Of a stretch of 9,120 bases of DNA, positions 1 through 6,727 are shown piece after piece. Position 1 is the stretch's first letter. Each line of letters starts with the position of its first letter. The notes under the pieces are model-generated. The model was given only the letters and a program-made list of their open reading frames with translations, was not told the DNA's origin and ran no database searches. Position numbers and translations under genes: made by a program. The stretch covers positions 1-9,120 of the forward strand of contig CAIYPH010000486.1 in NCBI GenBank assembly GCA_903928045.1, read 5' to 3'. The stretch comes from an uncultured Rhodospirillales bacterium. Lineage in GTDB: Bacteria; Pseudomonadota; Alphaproteobacteria; Acetobacterales; Acetobacteraceae.

Positions 1-9
1 TGGGGATTC

Positions 10-37
10 GTAAGTCATAAGTCTTGAGTCGTAAGTC
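10..37. repeat. Four tandem heptamers, consensus (D)TRAGTC
   Basis: Four directly adjacent 7-bp units can be read: GTAAGTC, ATAAGTC, TTGAGTC, GTAAGTC. All end in AGTC. The array is short and degenerate and sits near the window edge, so its full extent to the left is unknown. No function can be assigned. Confidence 0.6.
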
Positions 38-197
38 CGTCTTTCACTAAAGCCTGAGCAGATAGGTCTTGGTGTGGGTTGTAATTTGGGGATTTTATGA
101 ATTTATATCATCTCATGGTGAGTTTATTGCCTTGGGCGGGGCAAAATGGCCGTTTCCGGCACGCGGCGGGGGAGGGGTAAATGGGCGGGGGTCATCG

Positions 198-252
198 GGT
201 GAAGGAAGGAAAGCAGTTCTTTTTGTGAACAAAAAGAACCAAAAAAACTTTT
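198..252. repeat. Dispersed A/T-rich repeat, left half (copy 1)
   Basis: The unit begins with GGTGAAGGAAG (198-208). It is followed by a perfect hairpin with 10-bp arms, GTTCTTTTTG (216-225) and CAAAAAGAAC (230-239), loop TGAA, and then CCAAAAAAACTTTT. The same order (GGTGAAGGAAG, GTTCTTTT hairpin, CCAAAAAA) recurs at 9078-9120. The element is far more A/T-rich than its surroundings. AAAAAACTTT (242-251) is the exact reverse complement of AAAGTTTTTT (317-326) in the right half, so both halves can form one composite fold. Its role is unknown; a transcription-end or REP-like element is plausible. Confidence 0.75.
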
Positions 253-312
253 CCTGACTTCGTTGCCGCTGGCGTGCCATCCCTGGATGGTGGGAGCGGT
301 ACAAGCCAATGG

Positions 313-361
313 AATGAAAGTTTTTTGCTCCTTTTTTTCAAAAAAGGAGTGCTTCCTTGTT
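313..361. repeat. Dispersed A/T-rich repeat, right half (copy 1)
   Basis: The unit reads AAAGTTTTTTG, then a hairpin with arms CTCCTTTTTT (328-337) and AAAAAAGGAG (340-349) around a two-base centre TC, then TGCTTCC. A related copy lies at 3739-3785, with TTTTTTTCAAAAAA unchanged but different flanking stem bases. Read on the minus strand, a small stem (TTCC/GGAG, with one G-T pair) is followed directly by six T, so it could terminate transcription in that direction. Confidence 0.7.
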
Positions 362-823
362 CCCCCGGCTGTCCTGGCAGAGGAACAAACCGTCGTTGAC
401 AGATCCTCGGACGGACCCCTCCGGCTGCTTCCCCGCGGCCCGCTGCTGGCGAAGGGGTTGATCGAGCCGGGGAATATCGTGATCGACGCCAAGACGCGCA
501 TTTCAGGTGCCGGTCTGGCCGTGAGGGGCGGGGCGGCCGGGCGGGGAGGTGGATATCGCGGGGTTTTTGATGATCGACCGGCGCGGCGTCTCGATCTGGG
601 GTCGCCACACGAGACGTTGCGCCAGCGCTGTGCGAAGTCAGGTTTTGATCATACTCGCAACCATCGGCGGCATGACCGTCCTGGAGTGGTCTTTCCGATA
701 TTCCTATGAGGCCGCTTATGGGCGAGGGCGGCCTCCGCCACAGGCGGTCGCGGACGTCGGGACGGGTGCGGCGACGCGCCTTTCCAGCGGTGGTTTCAAC
801 GACGTGTCAGCCGGGGTCGGACG

Positions 824-845
824 AGGGATCGGCTGATCGGTCCCT
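824..845 (-). terminator. Possible hairpin after the TetR gene
   Basis: AGGGATCGG and TCGGTCCCT flank a CTGA loop and can pair over nine positions if G-U pairs are allowed in RNA. The hairpin lies about 15 bases past the stop codon of the minus-strand TetR gene. There is no T-run after it, so it does not match the intrinsic terminator model well and may be chance pairing in GC-rich DNA. Confidence 0.25.
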
Positions 846-859
846 GTGACGCCGGACGT

Positions 860-1405
860 CTAGCTTTCGGCCAACTTCCTTCGCGTGGCCGCCAAGATGC
901 GATCGGACAATGTCGGATCGTCGACCGCGCGCGCGAGGATCAGCGTACCCAGTAAGGTCGCGACAACGGCCAGCGCCTCATCCTCCGTTTCGCGACCACG
1001 CGGCAGGAAGCCCGCGATCCGCTTGCTCAGCGCCCGCACGGCACTGGTGAAGCGATTCCGGATGCTGCCCGCCTGTCGTGGCATCTCACCGACCAGCGCC
1101 GCCATCACGCAGCCATCGCCGCGACGATCCCGATGGTCCTGCGAGAGATAGCGCGTGACAAACTCCTCCAGCGTTGCAGCGTCGCGCATCCGCGCTGAAC
1201 TCGTCGTCAGCGCATGTTCCATCGCCGCCTCCGCCAGACGATCCTTCGATCCGAACTGGCTGTAGAGGCTGCCATGGGTCAGCCCCGCGGCGTGGGTGAG
1301 GGCGTCGACACCAATGCCTGCCAAGCCGTGCTCGCGGAACAACCGCGCCGCCTCGGTCAGGATGCGCTCCCGATTCTCCGCCGCCTTCTCCTTCGAAACC
1401 CGCAT
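860..1405 (-). CDS. TetR/AcrR-family transcriptional repressor
   Basis: This encodes a 181-residue one-component regulator. The N-terminal TetR DNA-binding domain covers about residues 10-57, with the helix-turn-helix in GVDALTHAAGLTHGSLYSQF (residues 32-51), a strong match to the family pattern. The rest is the all-helical ligand-binding and dimerisation domain, with a single cysteine, Cys99, in DGCVMAALVGEM. I chose the ATG at 1403-1405, which follows GGAAGAGGTG. A longer reading from 1474 would run back through the promoter. The gene is divergent from an SDR-MFS pair, and two palindromes in the gap suggest it represses both itself and that pair. The effector cannot be told from sequence; by analogy with TetR regulators beside exporters it is probably a small toxic or electrophilic compound. 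Family call is firm, regulon is inferred. Confidence 0.92.
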   Translation of the reverse strand: MRVSKEKAAENRERILTEAARLFREHGLAGIGVDALTHAAGLTHGSLYSQFGSKDRLAEAAMEHALTTSSARMRDAATLEEFVTRYLSQDHRDRRGDGCVMAALVGEMPRQAGSIRNRFTSAVRALSKRIAGFLPRGRETEDEALAVVATLLGTLILARAVDDPTLSDRILAATRRKLAES

Positions 1406-1436
1406 GGCCCCACCTCTTCCGCCGCACGACGCGGAC

Positions 1437-1469
1437 TTGACAATTATAATGGCGGCCGCCACTAATAAT
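1437..1469 (+). promoter_or_regulatory. Putative promoter of the SDR-MFS pair
   Basis: A perfect TTGACA (1437-1442) faces the minus-strand promoter. The -10 is less certain: ACTAAT (1461-1466, spacing 18, four of six bases) or AATAAT (1464-1469, five of six but spacing 21). Either would start transcription around 1472-1476, just upstream of or at the edge of the second palindrome (1477-1490), about 45 bases before the SDR start. The two promoters share almost the same DNA in opposite directions. Confidence 0.45.
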
Positions 1470-1474
1470 GTCAA
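1446..1474 (-). promoter_or_regulatory. Putative promoter of the TetR gene
   Basis: On the minus strand a perfect TTGACA (1474-1469) is followed after 17 bases by CATTAT (1451-1446), which matches four of six bases of TATAAT. Transcription would start near 1439, leaving a leader of about 34 bases that contains the ribosome-binding site of the TetR gene. The spacer contains the first operator palindrome. This is read by eye from consensus; no start site is known. Confidence 0.5.
1449..1462. promoter_or_regulatory. Operator candidate O1, in the shared promoter spacer
   Basis: The core TGGCGGCCGCCA (1450-1461) is a perfect 12-bp palindrome centred at 1455.5. It lies exactly midway between outward TTGACA (1437-1442) and TGTCAA (1469-1474), which form the ends of a 38-bp imperfect palindrome. 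It matches O2 at 10 of 14 positions (pattern ATGRCGGYCGYCAY). A bound TetR dimer here would cover the spacer of both promoters. Confidence 0.5.
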
Positions 1475-1476
1475 AC

Positions 1477-1490
1477 ATGACGGTCGTCAT
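1477..1490. promoter_or_regulatory. Operator candidate O2
   Basis: ATGACGGTCGTCAT has perfect 6-bp arms (ATGACG and CGTCAT) around GT, centred at 1483.5, which is 28 bp from the O1 centre. Size and symmetry fit a TetR-dimer site. It overlaps the start or early transcribed region of the SDR promoter and lies just upstream of the minus-strand -35 box. Confidence 0.55.
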
Positions 1491-1517
1491 CAAAACATCT
1501 CTCCATGGAGCCCAGCC

Positions 1518-2321
1518 ATGCCCACCGCAAACACCGCCCTCATCACCGGCGCCTCGGCCGGCATCGGTGCCGTCTACGCCGACCGGCTCGCCCGGCGCGG
1601 CACTGACCTGATCCTCGTGGCGCGCGACGAGGCCCGGCTCAATGCCGTGGCTGCACGCCTGCGCGCCGATACCGGCCGTGCCGTGGAGGTGTTCCCGGCC
1701 GATCTCGCCTCCCGCGCCGATCTGCTGCGTGTCGAGCGGCGCCTGCGCCAGGGCGCGGCGATCGGCATGCTGGTCAACAACGCCGGCATCGCGGTCGCCG
1801 GGCCGATGCTGGGCTCGGACGTGGATCGGCTGGAAGCGATGGTGGACATCAATATCACCGCGGCACTGCGCCTGGCCCACGCGGCGGTGGCAGGCTTCGT
1901 GGCGCGCGGCGCCGGCACGCTGATCAACGTCTCCTCCGTCCTGGCCCTCGCGCCCGAGCGGTTCGGCGCCGTCTACAGCGGCTCCAAGGCCTTCCTGCTG
2001 AACCTCAGCTTGTCCTTGCATACGGAACTGGCGGGCAAAGGCATCCGTGTGCAGGCGGTGCTGCCCGGTGCCACGCGGACCGAACTTTGGGGCAAGGCCG
2101 GGATCGACATGGCGGCGATGCCGGCCGACCGGCTGATGGACGCCGGCGACATGGTCGATGCCGCGCTGGCGGGCCTCGATCTCGGCGAAGTCGTCACCAT
2201 CCCATCGCTGCCGGACCAGGCTGACTGGGCACGGTTCGACGATGCGCGTCTCGCCCTGGGGCCGAACTTGTCGCTTGCCCGCCCCGCGGCGCGATATCGC
2301 ACTGGTGGAGACGCCGCATGA
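1518..2321 (+). CDS. Short-chain dehydrogenase/reductase (SDR)
   Basis: This encodes a 267-residue classical SDR, a normal length for the family: a cytoplasmic NAD(P)-dependent oxidoreductase with a Rossmann fold. The cofactor glycine motif is TGASAGIG (residues 10-17), the structural motif NNAG is at 87-90, and the catalytic residues are Asn112 (DIN), Ser140 (NVSS) and Tyr153 with Lys157 (YSGSK). All are intact, so the enzyme should be active. The start at 1518 has GGAG seven bases upstream; longer readings would overlap the divergent promoter and the TetR gene. Its stop overlaps the MFS start by ATGA, implying translational coupling. An Arg36 after the second strand (LVAR) hints at NADP(H) preference, which is weak evidence. 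The substrate is unknown; the TetR and transporter neighbours suggest it acts on the compound sensed or exported. Confidence 0.93.
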   Translation: MPTANTALITGASAGIGAVYADRLARRGTDLILVARDEARLNAVAARLRADTGRAVEVFPADLASRADLLRVERRLRQGAAIGMLVNNAGIAVAGPMLGSDVDRLEAMVDINITAALRLAHAAVAGFVARGAGTLINVSSVLALAPERFGAVYSGSKAFLLNLSLSLHTELAGKGIRVQAVLPGATRTELWGKAGIDMAAMPADRLMDAGDMVDAALAGLDLGEVVTIPSLPDQADWARFDDARLALGPNLSLARPAARYRTGGDAA

Positions 2322-3701
2322 CTGCGGCCGCGCGCCCGGGCCAGGTCCTGGCCATCGTCTGCGCCGGTATCGTGCTGGCCAATCTCGATCTGTTCATCGT
2401 CAATGTCGCGCTGCCGAACATCGCCGCGGAATTCAACCAGCCGAACCTCGGGACGTTATCCTGGATCCTCAACGGCTACGCGATCGTCTACGCGGCCTTG
2501 CTGGTGTTCTGCGGCCGGGTGGCGGAGCGCTTTCCGCGCAACACCAGTTTTCTGGTGGGAATCGCCCTGTTCACCGCCGCCTCGGCCGCCTGCGCGCTGG
2601 CGAACAGCGTCGCGGCCCTGGTCGCCTTCCGGCTGGTGCAGGCGGCCGGCGCGGCGCTGCTGACGCCGACCTCGCTTGGGCTGATCCTGGCGACCTTCCC
2701 GCCAGAGCGCCGGGGGGGGCGCGGTGCGGGTCTGGGCGGCGGTCGGCGGGTTTGCCGCGGCACTTGGGCCGTTGGTCGGCGGCCTGCTGGTTGCGGCCAG
2801 TTGGCGCTGGATCTTCCTGGTCAACGTGCCGATCGGCCTGCTCGCCCTGCTGGTCGGCTGGATCAAGCTGCCGCGGGTCGCCGGCCATGATGTTGCCGCG
2901 CCCTATGTCTGGGCGGCGGCGCTGATCACCGCCGGGATCGCCACGCTGACCTTCGGGATCGTGAAGCTGAACGACTGGGGCTGGCATGACTCCCGGGTTC
3001 AGCTCAGCTTCGCCGCGGCGGCGGTGATGCTTGGCGTGTTCGTGATCCATTGCCTGCGCTCGGACAATCCGTTCATCGACCCCGCGCTGTTCCGCATCCG
3101 CGATTTCACCCGCGCGACCCTGACGATGGCGCCGTTCTCGACCGCTTTTGGCGGGTTCCTGCTGTCGCTCGTGTTGTGGGAGGAGAGCGTCTGGCACTGG
3201 GACGCCATGACCATTGGCCTCGCCATCGCACCCGGCCCGTTCATGGTTCCGGTCACCTCGCTGCTGCTGGCGGGCCGACTGATCAAGCGGTTCGGCTCCG
3301 CGGCGGTGGTGGTGGCCGGACTGGTCACGTTCGCCGCTGGCGTCATCGTCTGGGCGCAACTGGCCGGGCCGCACCCGGACCTCGGCTTCGCCATTCTCTG
3401 CACCATACCATCCGGCATCGGCGTCGGGCTGACACTGCCGACCTTGATGGGGTTCGCCAGTTCGGCGCTGCCAGCCTCATCCTTCGCCACCGGCTCTGGC
3501 GTGATCAACATGGTGCGTCAGATCGGCTTCGCGGTCGGCGTCGCGGTGTTCGTCGCCATCATCGGCGCCCCGGCCTCGGTGGAGGCACGCATGGCCGCCT
3601 TTCGCCTGGCCTGGTGGGTGATGTCGGCGATCACCGCGACTGGCCTCGTGCCGCTGCTTCTCATGAGGCGGCGGGATAGACGAAGCCGCTCGGCGGTCTG
3701 A
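2318..3701 (+). pseudogene. DHA2-type MFS transporter, frameshifted at a G8 run
   Basis: Two overlapping frames together encode about 460 residues of a 14-helix, EmrB/QacA-like drug:proton antiporter in the inner membrane. The first frame (from ATG 2318, GGTGGAG seven bases upstream) carries the helix-1 motif LDLFIVNVALPNI (24-36), SWILNGYAIVYAALL (48-62) and RLVQAAGAALLTPTSLGLI (105-123), up to PPERRGG. The second frame resumes at about 2721 with AVRVWAAVGGFAAALGPLVGG and runs through many hydrophobic helices to TGA at 3699-3701. The switch falls in a run of eight G (2712-2719); seven G would restore a seamless protein. Unrepaired, the first frame ends at 2890 after 190 residues, giving a non-functional truncated product. 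A sequencing error, a true recent mutation or a length-variable tract are all possible. The gene overlaps the SDR gene and is probably under the same TetR control. Confidence 0.85.
2712..2719 (+). repeat. G8 homopolymer tract at the MFS frameshift
   Basis: Eight consecutive G lie between CGCC and CGCGG. The tract is exactly where the transporter reading frame switches, and loss of one G restores the frame as PPERRGGAVRVW. Such tracts are prone both to slippage in the cell and to miscounting in sequencing. Confidence 0.85.
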
Positions 3702-3738
3702 GGGAGCGTAAGGACAGCATGACGGCAGCAAACGGATA

Positions 3739-3785
3739 GAAGTTTTTTGCGGAGCTTTTTTTCAAAAAAGCGACCGCTTGTTTTC
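3739..3785. terminator. A/T-rich repeat, right half (copy 2), between convergent genes
   Basis: The sequence is AAGTTTTTTGC followed by a long imperfect hairpin: GCGG (3749-3752) pairs with CCGC (3774-3777), and inside it GCTTTTTT (3754-3761) pairs with AAAAAAGC (3764-3771). It is related to copy 1 at 313-361. It separates the MFS stop (3701) from the stop of the minus-strand TPR gene (3791). On the minus strand, a short stem (AAGCG, GT, CGCTT) runs directly into six T only a few bases after the TPR stop, so it is a reasonable intrinsic terminator for that gene. A role for the plus-strand MFS transcript is less clear. Confidence 0.5.
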
Positions 3786-3790
3786 TTCCC

Positions 3791-5440
3791 CTACCCGCGC
3801 GCGCAAAAACAGGAGACCGCGACGTCGGTATCCGCGCGGGCGGCGGCGAAATCGAGGCGTTGGCGGATGAGGTTTGCCTCGGTTTGCTCGCCGCGGCGTT
3901 CGAGGCAGGTGAGGAGGCCGCGCAGGGACCAGACGTTGTCGGGGTGGATTTGGGCGCGGGGGAGGGTGCCGGCGAGGCCGAGGTCTTCGCGGTAGGTGGC
4001 CTCCGCTTCGGCGATGTGGCCTTGTTCGAGCAGCAGGGCGCCGAGGGCGTGGCGGACGGGTTGCATCCAGCCCCAGGGTTCTTCGTAGGGCAGGGCGTCT
4101 TCGAGGGCGATGGCGGCGCGGAGGCTGGCGAAGGCGGCGGCGTGTTGGCCGCGGCGATAGGCGATTTCGCCTTCGAGCATGTGTTCGGCGATGGCGAGGG
4201 CCTGGGGGGCGCTGACGTTGACCATGTGGCGGCGGGTTTCGGGGATGCGGGCGGCGGCGGCGCGGAAGAGGGTTTGCTCGGCTTCGGCGGCAGGGACGTT
4301 GCCGAGGGCGGCGTGGGCGACGCCGCGGGCGTAGTGGGTGGTGGCGGTGGTGGTGAGGTAGAGCTCCTGGTCTTCGGGGATTGGGTGTTCGATGAGGTCC
4401 TGCCATTTGCCGAAGCGGACGAGGACGTGGAGGCGGACGGCGTACCAGCTCTCCAGGAAGTCGGCCATGGGGGGGGAGGGGATGCGGAGCAGGGCTTCGG
4501 GCATGGTTTCGATGAGGCCGTTGGCGGCGGCGAGGGCGGGGGCGAACTGGCCGAGGAACATCGCGCCGTAGGCGGCGAAGTGGTAGTTGTGGAAGCGGTA
4601 GCCGGAGTAGAAGTTCAGGGCGCCGGCGCGATCGTAGTATTTGCGGTCGGCGACGATGGCTTTCTGGTTCCACAGCATGGCGTCGCGGTATTCGCCGCAT
4701 TGGATGTCGATGTGGGAGGGCATGTGGACGAGGTGGCCCATGTCCGGGCAGAGCTCGCGCAGGCGATCGGCGCTGAGCAGGGCCTTTTCCGGGTGGGGCG
4801 ACATTTCCATGAGGTGGATGTGGAGGTGGAGCAGGCCGGGATGGGCGGTGGCGCCGGGGACGGTGCGGAAGCCGGCTTCCAGGACCTCCTGGGCTTCGAG
4901 CGTGCCGGCGCCTTCGGTCGGTTCGCCGGTTTTGAGGTCCCACATCAGCCAGGGGGTCTGGTTGAGGATGGCTTCGACGAAGACCAGGCGGATGTCGAGG
5001 TCGCGCGGGAAGGCGCGGTGGGCGGCGCGCATGGCGGCGGTGAAGGCGAGGTTCCAGGGGGCCTGGTCCTCGATGGGGTCGCGCTGGGGGAAGCGGGTGG
5101 CGAGGGCCTCGATGAGGGTGCGTTCGGCGCGGGTGACGGCGGGGGCGAGGGTGAGGGCGGCCTGGATGGCGTCGAAGGCGATGGCGAGGTTTTTGGCCTT
5201 GGCTTTCTCGTCCTGCTTGTCCCAGGGGTAGTTGTAGTTGGGGCCGGTGGCGTAGGCGACGCCCCAATGGGCCATGGCGCAGTCGGGGTCGGCTTTGAGG
5301 GCGTGCTGGAAGCAGACGACGGCTTCCTCGTGGTGGAAGCCGAAGCACCAGTTGAGGCCGCGGTTGAACCAAAGCTGGGCGTCGGGCGAGGCGGTGGTGA
5401 TTTTGCGGGTGTAGGCGCCGACGTCATAGGGGTAGTCCAT
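3791..5440 (-). CDS. Tetratricopeptide-repeat (TPR) protein with His-rich core
   Basis: This 549-residue protein contains helical TPR-like repeats but no signal peptide or membrane segment, so it is probably cytoplasmic. An N-terminal TPR reads FNRGLNWCFGFHHEEAVVCF and LKADPDCAMAHWGVAYATGP (about 25-67). A central block has HLHIHLME (205-212), GHLVHMPSHI (235-244) and RFHNYHFAAYGAMFLG (282-297). More repeats follow at about 370-400, 415-450 and 463-495. From memory, this set of motifs is shared by a widespread bacterial family of about 500-560 residues with no established function; the clustered His and Glu could bind metal, which is inference. I chose ATG at 5438-5440 because GGAGG lies four bases upstream. 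The same frame stays open to 6700 only because it is antisense to the ABC ATPase gene. The gene is divergent from the ABC operon and uses mostly C-ending codons. Confidence 0.85.
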   Translation of the reverse strand: MDYPYDVGAYTRKITTASPDAQLWFNRGLNWCFGFHHEEAVVCFQHALKADPDCAMAHWGVAYATGPNYNYPWDKQDEKAKAKNLAIAFDAIQAALTLAPAVTRAERTLIEALATRFPQRDPIEDQAPWNLAFTAAMRAAHRAFPRDLDIRLVFVEAILNQTPWLMWDLKTGEPTEGAGTLEAQEVLEAGFRTVPGATAHPGLLHLHIHLMEMSPHPEKALLSADRLRELCPDMGHLVHMPSHIDIQCGEYRDAMLWNQKAIVADRKYYDRAGALNFYSGYRFHNYHFAAYGAMFLGQFAPALAAANGLIETMPEALLRIPSPPMADFLESWYAVRLHVLVRFGKWQDLIEHPIPEDQELYLTTTATTHYARGVAHAALGNVPAAEAEQTLFRAAAARIPETRRHMVNVSAPQALAIAEHMLEGEIAYRRGQHAAAFASLRAAIALEDALPYEEPWGWMQPVRHALGALLLEQGHIAEAEATYREDLGLAGTLPRAQIHPDNVWSLRGLLTCLERRGEQTEANLIRQRLDFAAARADTDVAVSCFCARG

Positions 5441-5647
5441 GTGGCCTCCGGCGCCGTGTTGTCCGGCGTTCTGGTGATGGGGGGAGATTAGCGGCCGCGG
5501 CGGGGCTTGGCCACGCATCATGGGCGCAATGTTGCCGGCAGGGGACGGGCGGTTTAGCGTGGCGGCAAGCGGCACAGGGAGCGCCGCGTGGGGACTGGGC
5601 GGGAATGGCGGGAAGCGCGATGCGGCTGGCGGATGGGGAGGGTAGGG
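5441..5647. other. Intergenic region between divergent TPR and ABC genes
   Basis: These 207 bases should hold the promoters for both the TPR gene and the ABC operon. No strong -35/-10 pair is visible on either strand. On plus, TTGCCG (5532-5537) with TAGCGT 17 bases on is a weak candidate. TTGCCG also forms a 6-bp inverted repeat with CGGCAA (5563-5568), 25 bases apart, which is too short to call an operator with confidence. The rest is G-rich on the plus strand. Confidence 0.35.
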
Positions 5648-6727
5648 GTGTCGACCCTTAGTCTGCGCGGCATTGTGCGCGAATTCGGCCTGTTGCGGGT
5701 GATCCATGGCGTTGATCTCGATATCGCGCAGGGGGAGTTCGTGGTGTTCGTCGGGCCGTCCGGATGCGGGAAGTCGACGTTGCTGCGGATGATCGCGGGG
5801 CTCGATCGGCCCGATGGTGGGCAGATTTTGATTGACGGCGCGGATGTGACGCAGCGGCGCGCGGCGGAGCGGGGGCTGGCGATGGTGTTCCAGTCCTACG
5901 CGCTGTATCCGCACATGACGGTGCGGCAGAACCTGGCATTCGGGCTGGAGAACCAGCGGATGGCGGGGGGCGAGGTGGAGCGGCGGGTGGCCGAGGCGGC
6001 GCGGATGCTGCAGATCGAGCATCTGCTGGGGCGCAAGCCGGGGCAGTTGTCGGGCGGGCAGCGGCAGCGGGTGGCGATCGGGCGGACGGTGACGCGTGAG
6101 CCGGGGATTTTCCTGTTCGATGAGCCGCTGTCCAATCTCGATGCGGAGTTGCGGGTGCAGATGCGCGTTGAGCTGACGGCGCTGCACAAGCGGCTGAAGG
6201 CGACGATGATCTACGTGACGCATGACCAGACCGAGGCGATGACGATGGCCGATCGGATCGTGGTGTTGCGGGCGGGGCGGATCGAGCAGCAGGGGACGCC
6301 GCTGGAGTTGTATAATCGGCCGGCGAACAAGTTCGTCGCGGGGTTCATCGGCTCGCCGCGGATGAATTTTCTCGATGGCAATGCCGTGGGCGGGCGGGCG
6401 GTGGCGTTCGAGGGGTTGCCGAGCCTGTCGGTCGCGGCGGCGCGGGAGACCACGGAGGGGGAGGCGGTGACGCTGGGGGTGCGGCCGGAGCATCTCGGGT
6501 TCACCGATGGCGAGGGGCTGCCGGGGGTGGTTGAAATCGTCGAGCAGATGGGCGGCGAGAGCTACGTCTACGTGATGCTGGCCAATGGGGCGCGGTTGAC
6601 CGTACGCCGGCCGGGCCAGACTTTGCTGCGCGCGGAGGAGGAGGTGCGGGTCGCCATCGAGGGCGCCGCGCATTTGTTCAGCCGCGGCGCGGATGAACAC
6701 GCCATTTCGTCAGGGAGATCAGCATGA
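5648..6727 (+). CDS. Sugar ABC transporter ATP-binding protein (UgpC/MsmX type)
   Basis: This encodes the ATPase of a CUT1-type importer, which drives carbohydrate uptake at the cytoplasmic face of the inner membrane. With the start used here it has 359 residues, normal for the family. Walker A is GPSGCGKST (36-44), the Q-loop is [11 protein letters not shown] (80-90), the signature is LSGGQRQR (134-141), Walker B is [11 protein letters not shown] (155-165) with catalytic Glu159, and the switch His is H192 (YVTHDQ). A C-terminal TOBE/OB regulatory domain includes LGVRPEHL. All key residues are present. I chose the GTG at 5648 because GGAGGG lies five bases upstream and the protein then begins [17 protein letters not shown] 5633 or 5588 in the same frame are alternatives. 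Its stop overlaps the next start by ATGA. It uses many G-ending codons, unlike the binding-protein gene. The substrate is not determinable. Confidence 0.93.
   Translation: MSTLSLRGIVREFGLLRVIHGVDLDIAQGEFVVFVGPSGCGKSTLLRMIAGLDRPDGGQILIDGADVTQRRAAERGLAMVFQSYALYPHMTVRQNLAFGLENQRMAGGEVERRVAEAARMLQIEHLLGRKPGQLSGGQRQRVAIGRTVTREPGIFLFDEPLSNLDAELRVQMRVELTALHKRLKATMIYVTHDQTEAMTMADRIVVLRAGRIEQQGTPLELYNRPANKFVAGFIGSPRMNFLDGNAVGGRAVAFEGLPSLSVAAARETTEGEAVTLGVRPEHLGFTDGEGLPGVVEIVEQMGGESYVYVMLANGARLTVRRPGQTLLRAEEEVRVAIEGAAHLFSRGADEHAISSGRSA

Larger units (their letters stand above)
1..859. other. Gene-free region with repeats
   Basis: No convincing gene is seen on either strand. Open frames here (for example 263-709 and 549-836 on plus, 124-501 and 192-608 on minus) run through the A/T-rich hairpin block or through low-complexity GC-rich sequence. 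They lack good ribosome-binding sites and show no domain I recognise. Bases 60-130 are unusually A/T-rich for this genome. The stretch 362-859 is GC-rich and could be the decayed remains of a gene, but nothing in it can be named. The region ends at the 3' end of the minus-strand TetR gene, so the last part serves as its downstream flank. Confidence 0.6.

Noticed and set aside
10..37. CRISPR-like array
   Set aside because: The units are 7 bp, directly adjacent without spacers, and no cas gene is present.
263..709. Plus-strand frame through the A/T-rich repeat
   Set aside because: Its N-terminal third is translated hairpin repeat (FCSFFSKKECF) and no domain follows; most likely spurious.
549..836. 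Plus-strand 95-residue frame with a short hydrophobic stretch (VLIILATIGG)
   Set aside because: There is no recognisable family, the hydrophobic part is short, and the C-terminal half is low-complexity; not enough to call a small gene.
1086..2021. Minus-strand 311-residue open frame across the TetR and SDR genes
   Set aside because: It overlaps the SDR gene in antisense and the TetR gene out of frame, and both of those have intact family motifs.
3762..5372. Minus-strand 536-residue open frame, Pro/Arg-rich
   Set aside because: It is a frame-shifted shadow of the TPR gene; its composition of almost only P, R and H is typical of a wrong frame in this GC-rich DNA.
3860..5491. Plus-strand 543-residue open frame
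   Set aside because: It is antisense to the TPR gene and composed mostly of G, V, A, E and D from codon-biased GC-rich DNA. It has no domain, while the minus-strand frame shows clear TPR motifs and a good ribosome-binding site.
5532..5568. Inverted repeat TTGCCG and CGGCAA as an operator of the ABC operon
   Set aside because: Arms of only six bases with a 25-base spacer are expected by chance in GC-rich DNA, and no regulator gene is adjacent.
5441..6700. N-terminal extension of the TPR reading frame
   Set aside because: It is antisense to the well-supported ABC ATPase, shows no domain, and a GGAGG-preceded ATG at 5440 begins just before the first TPR.
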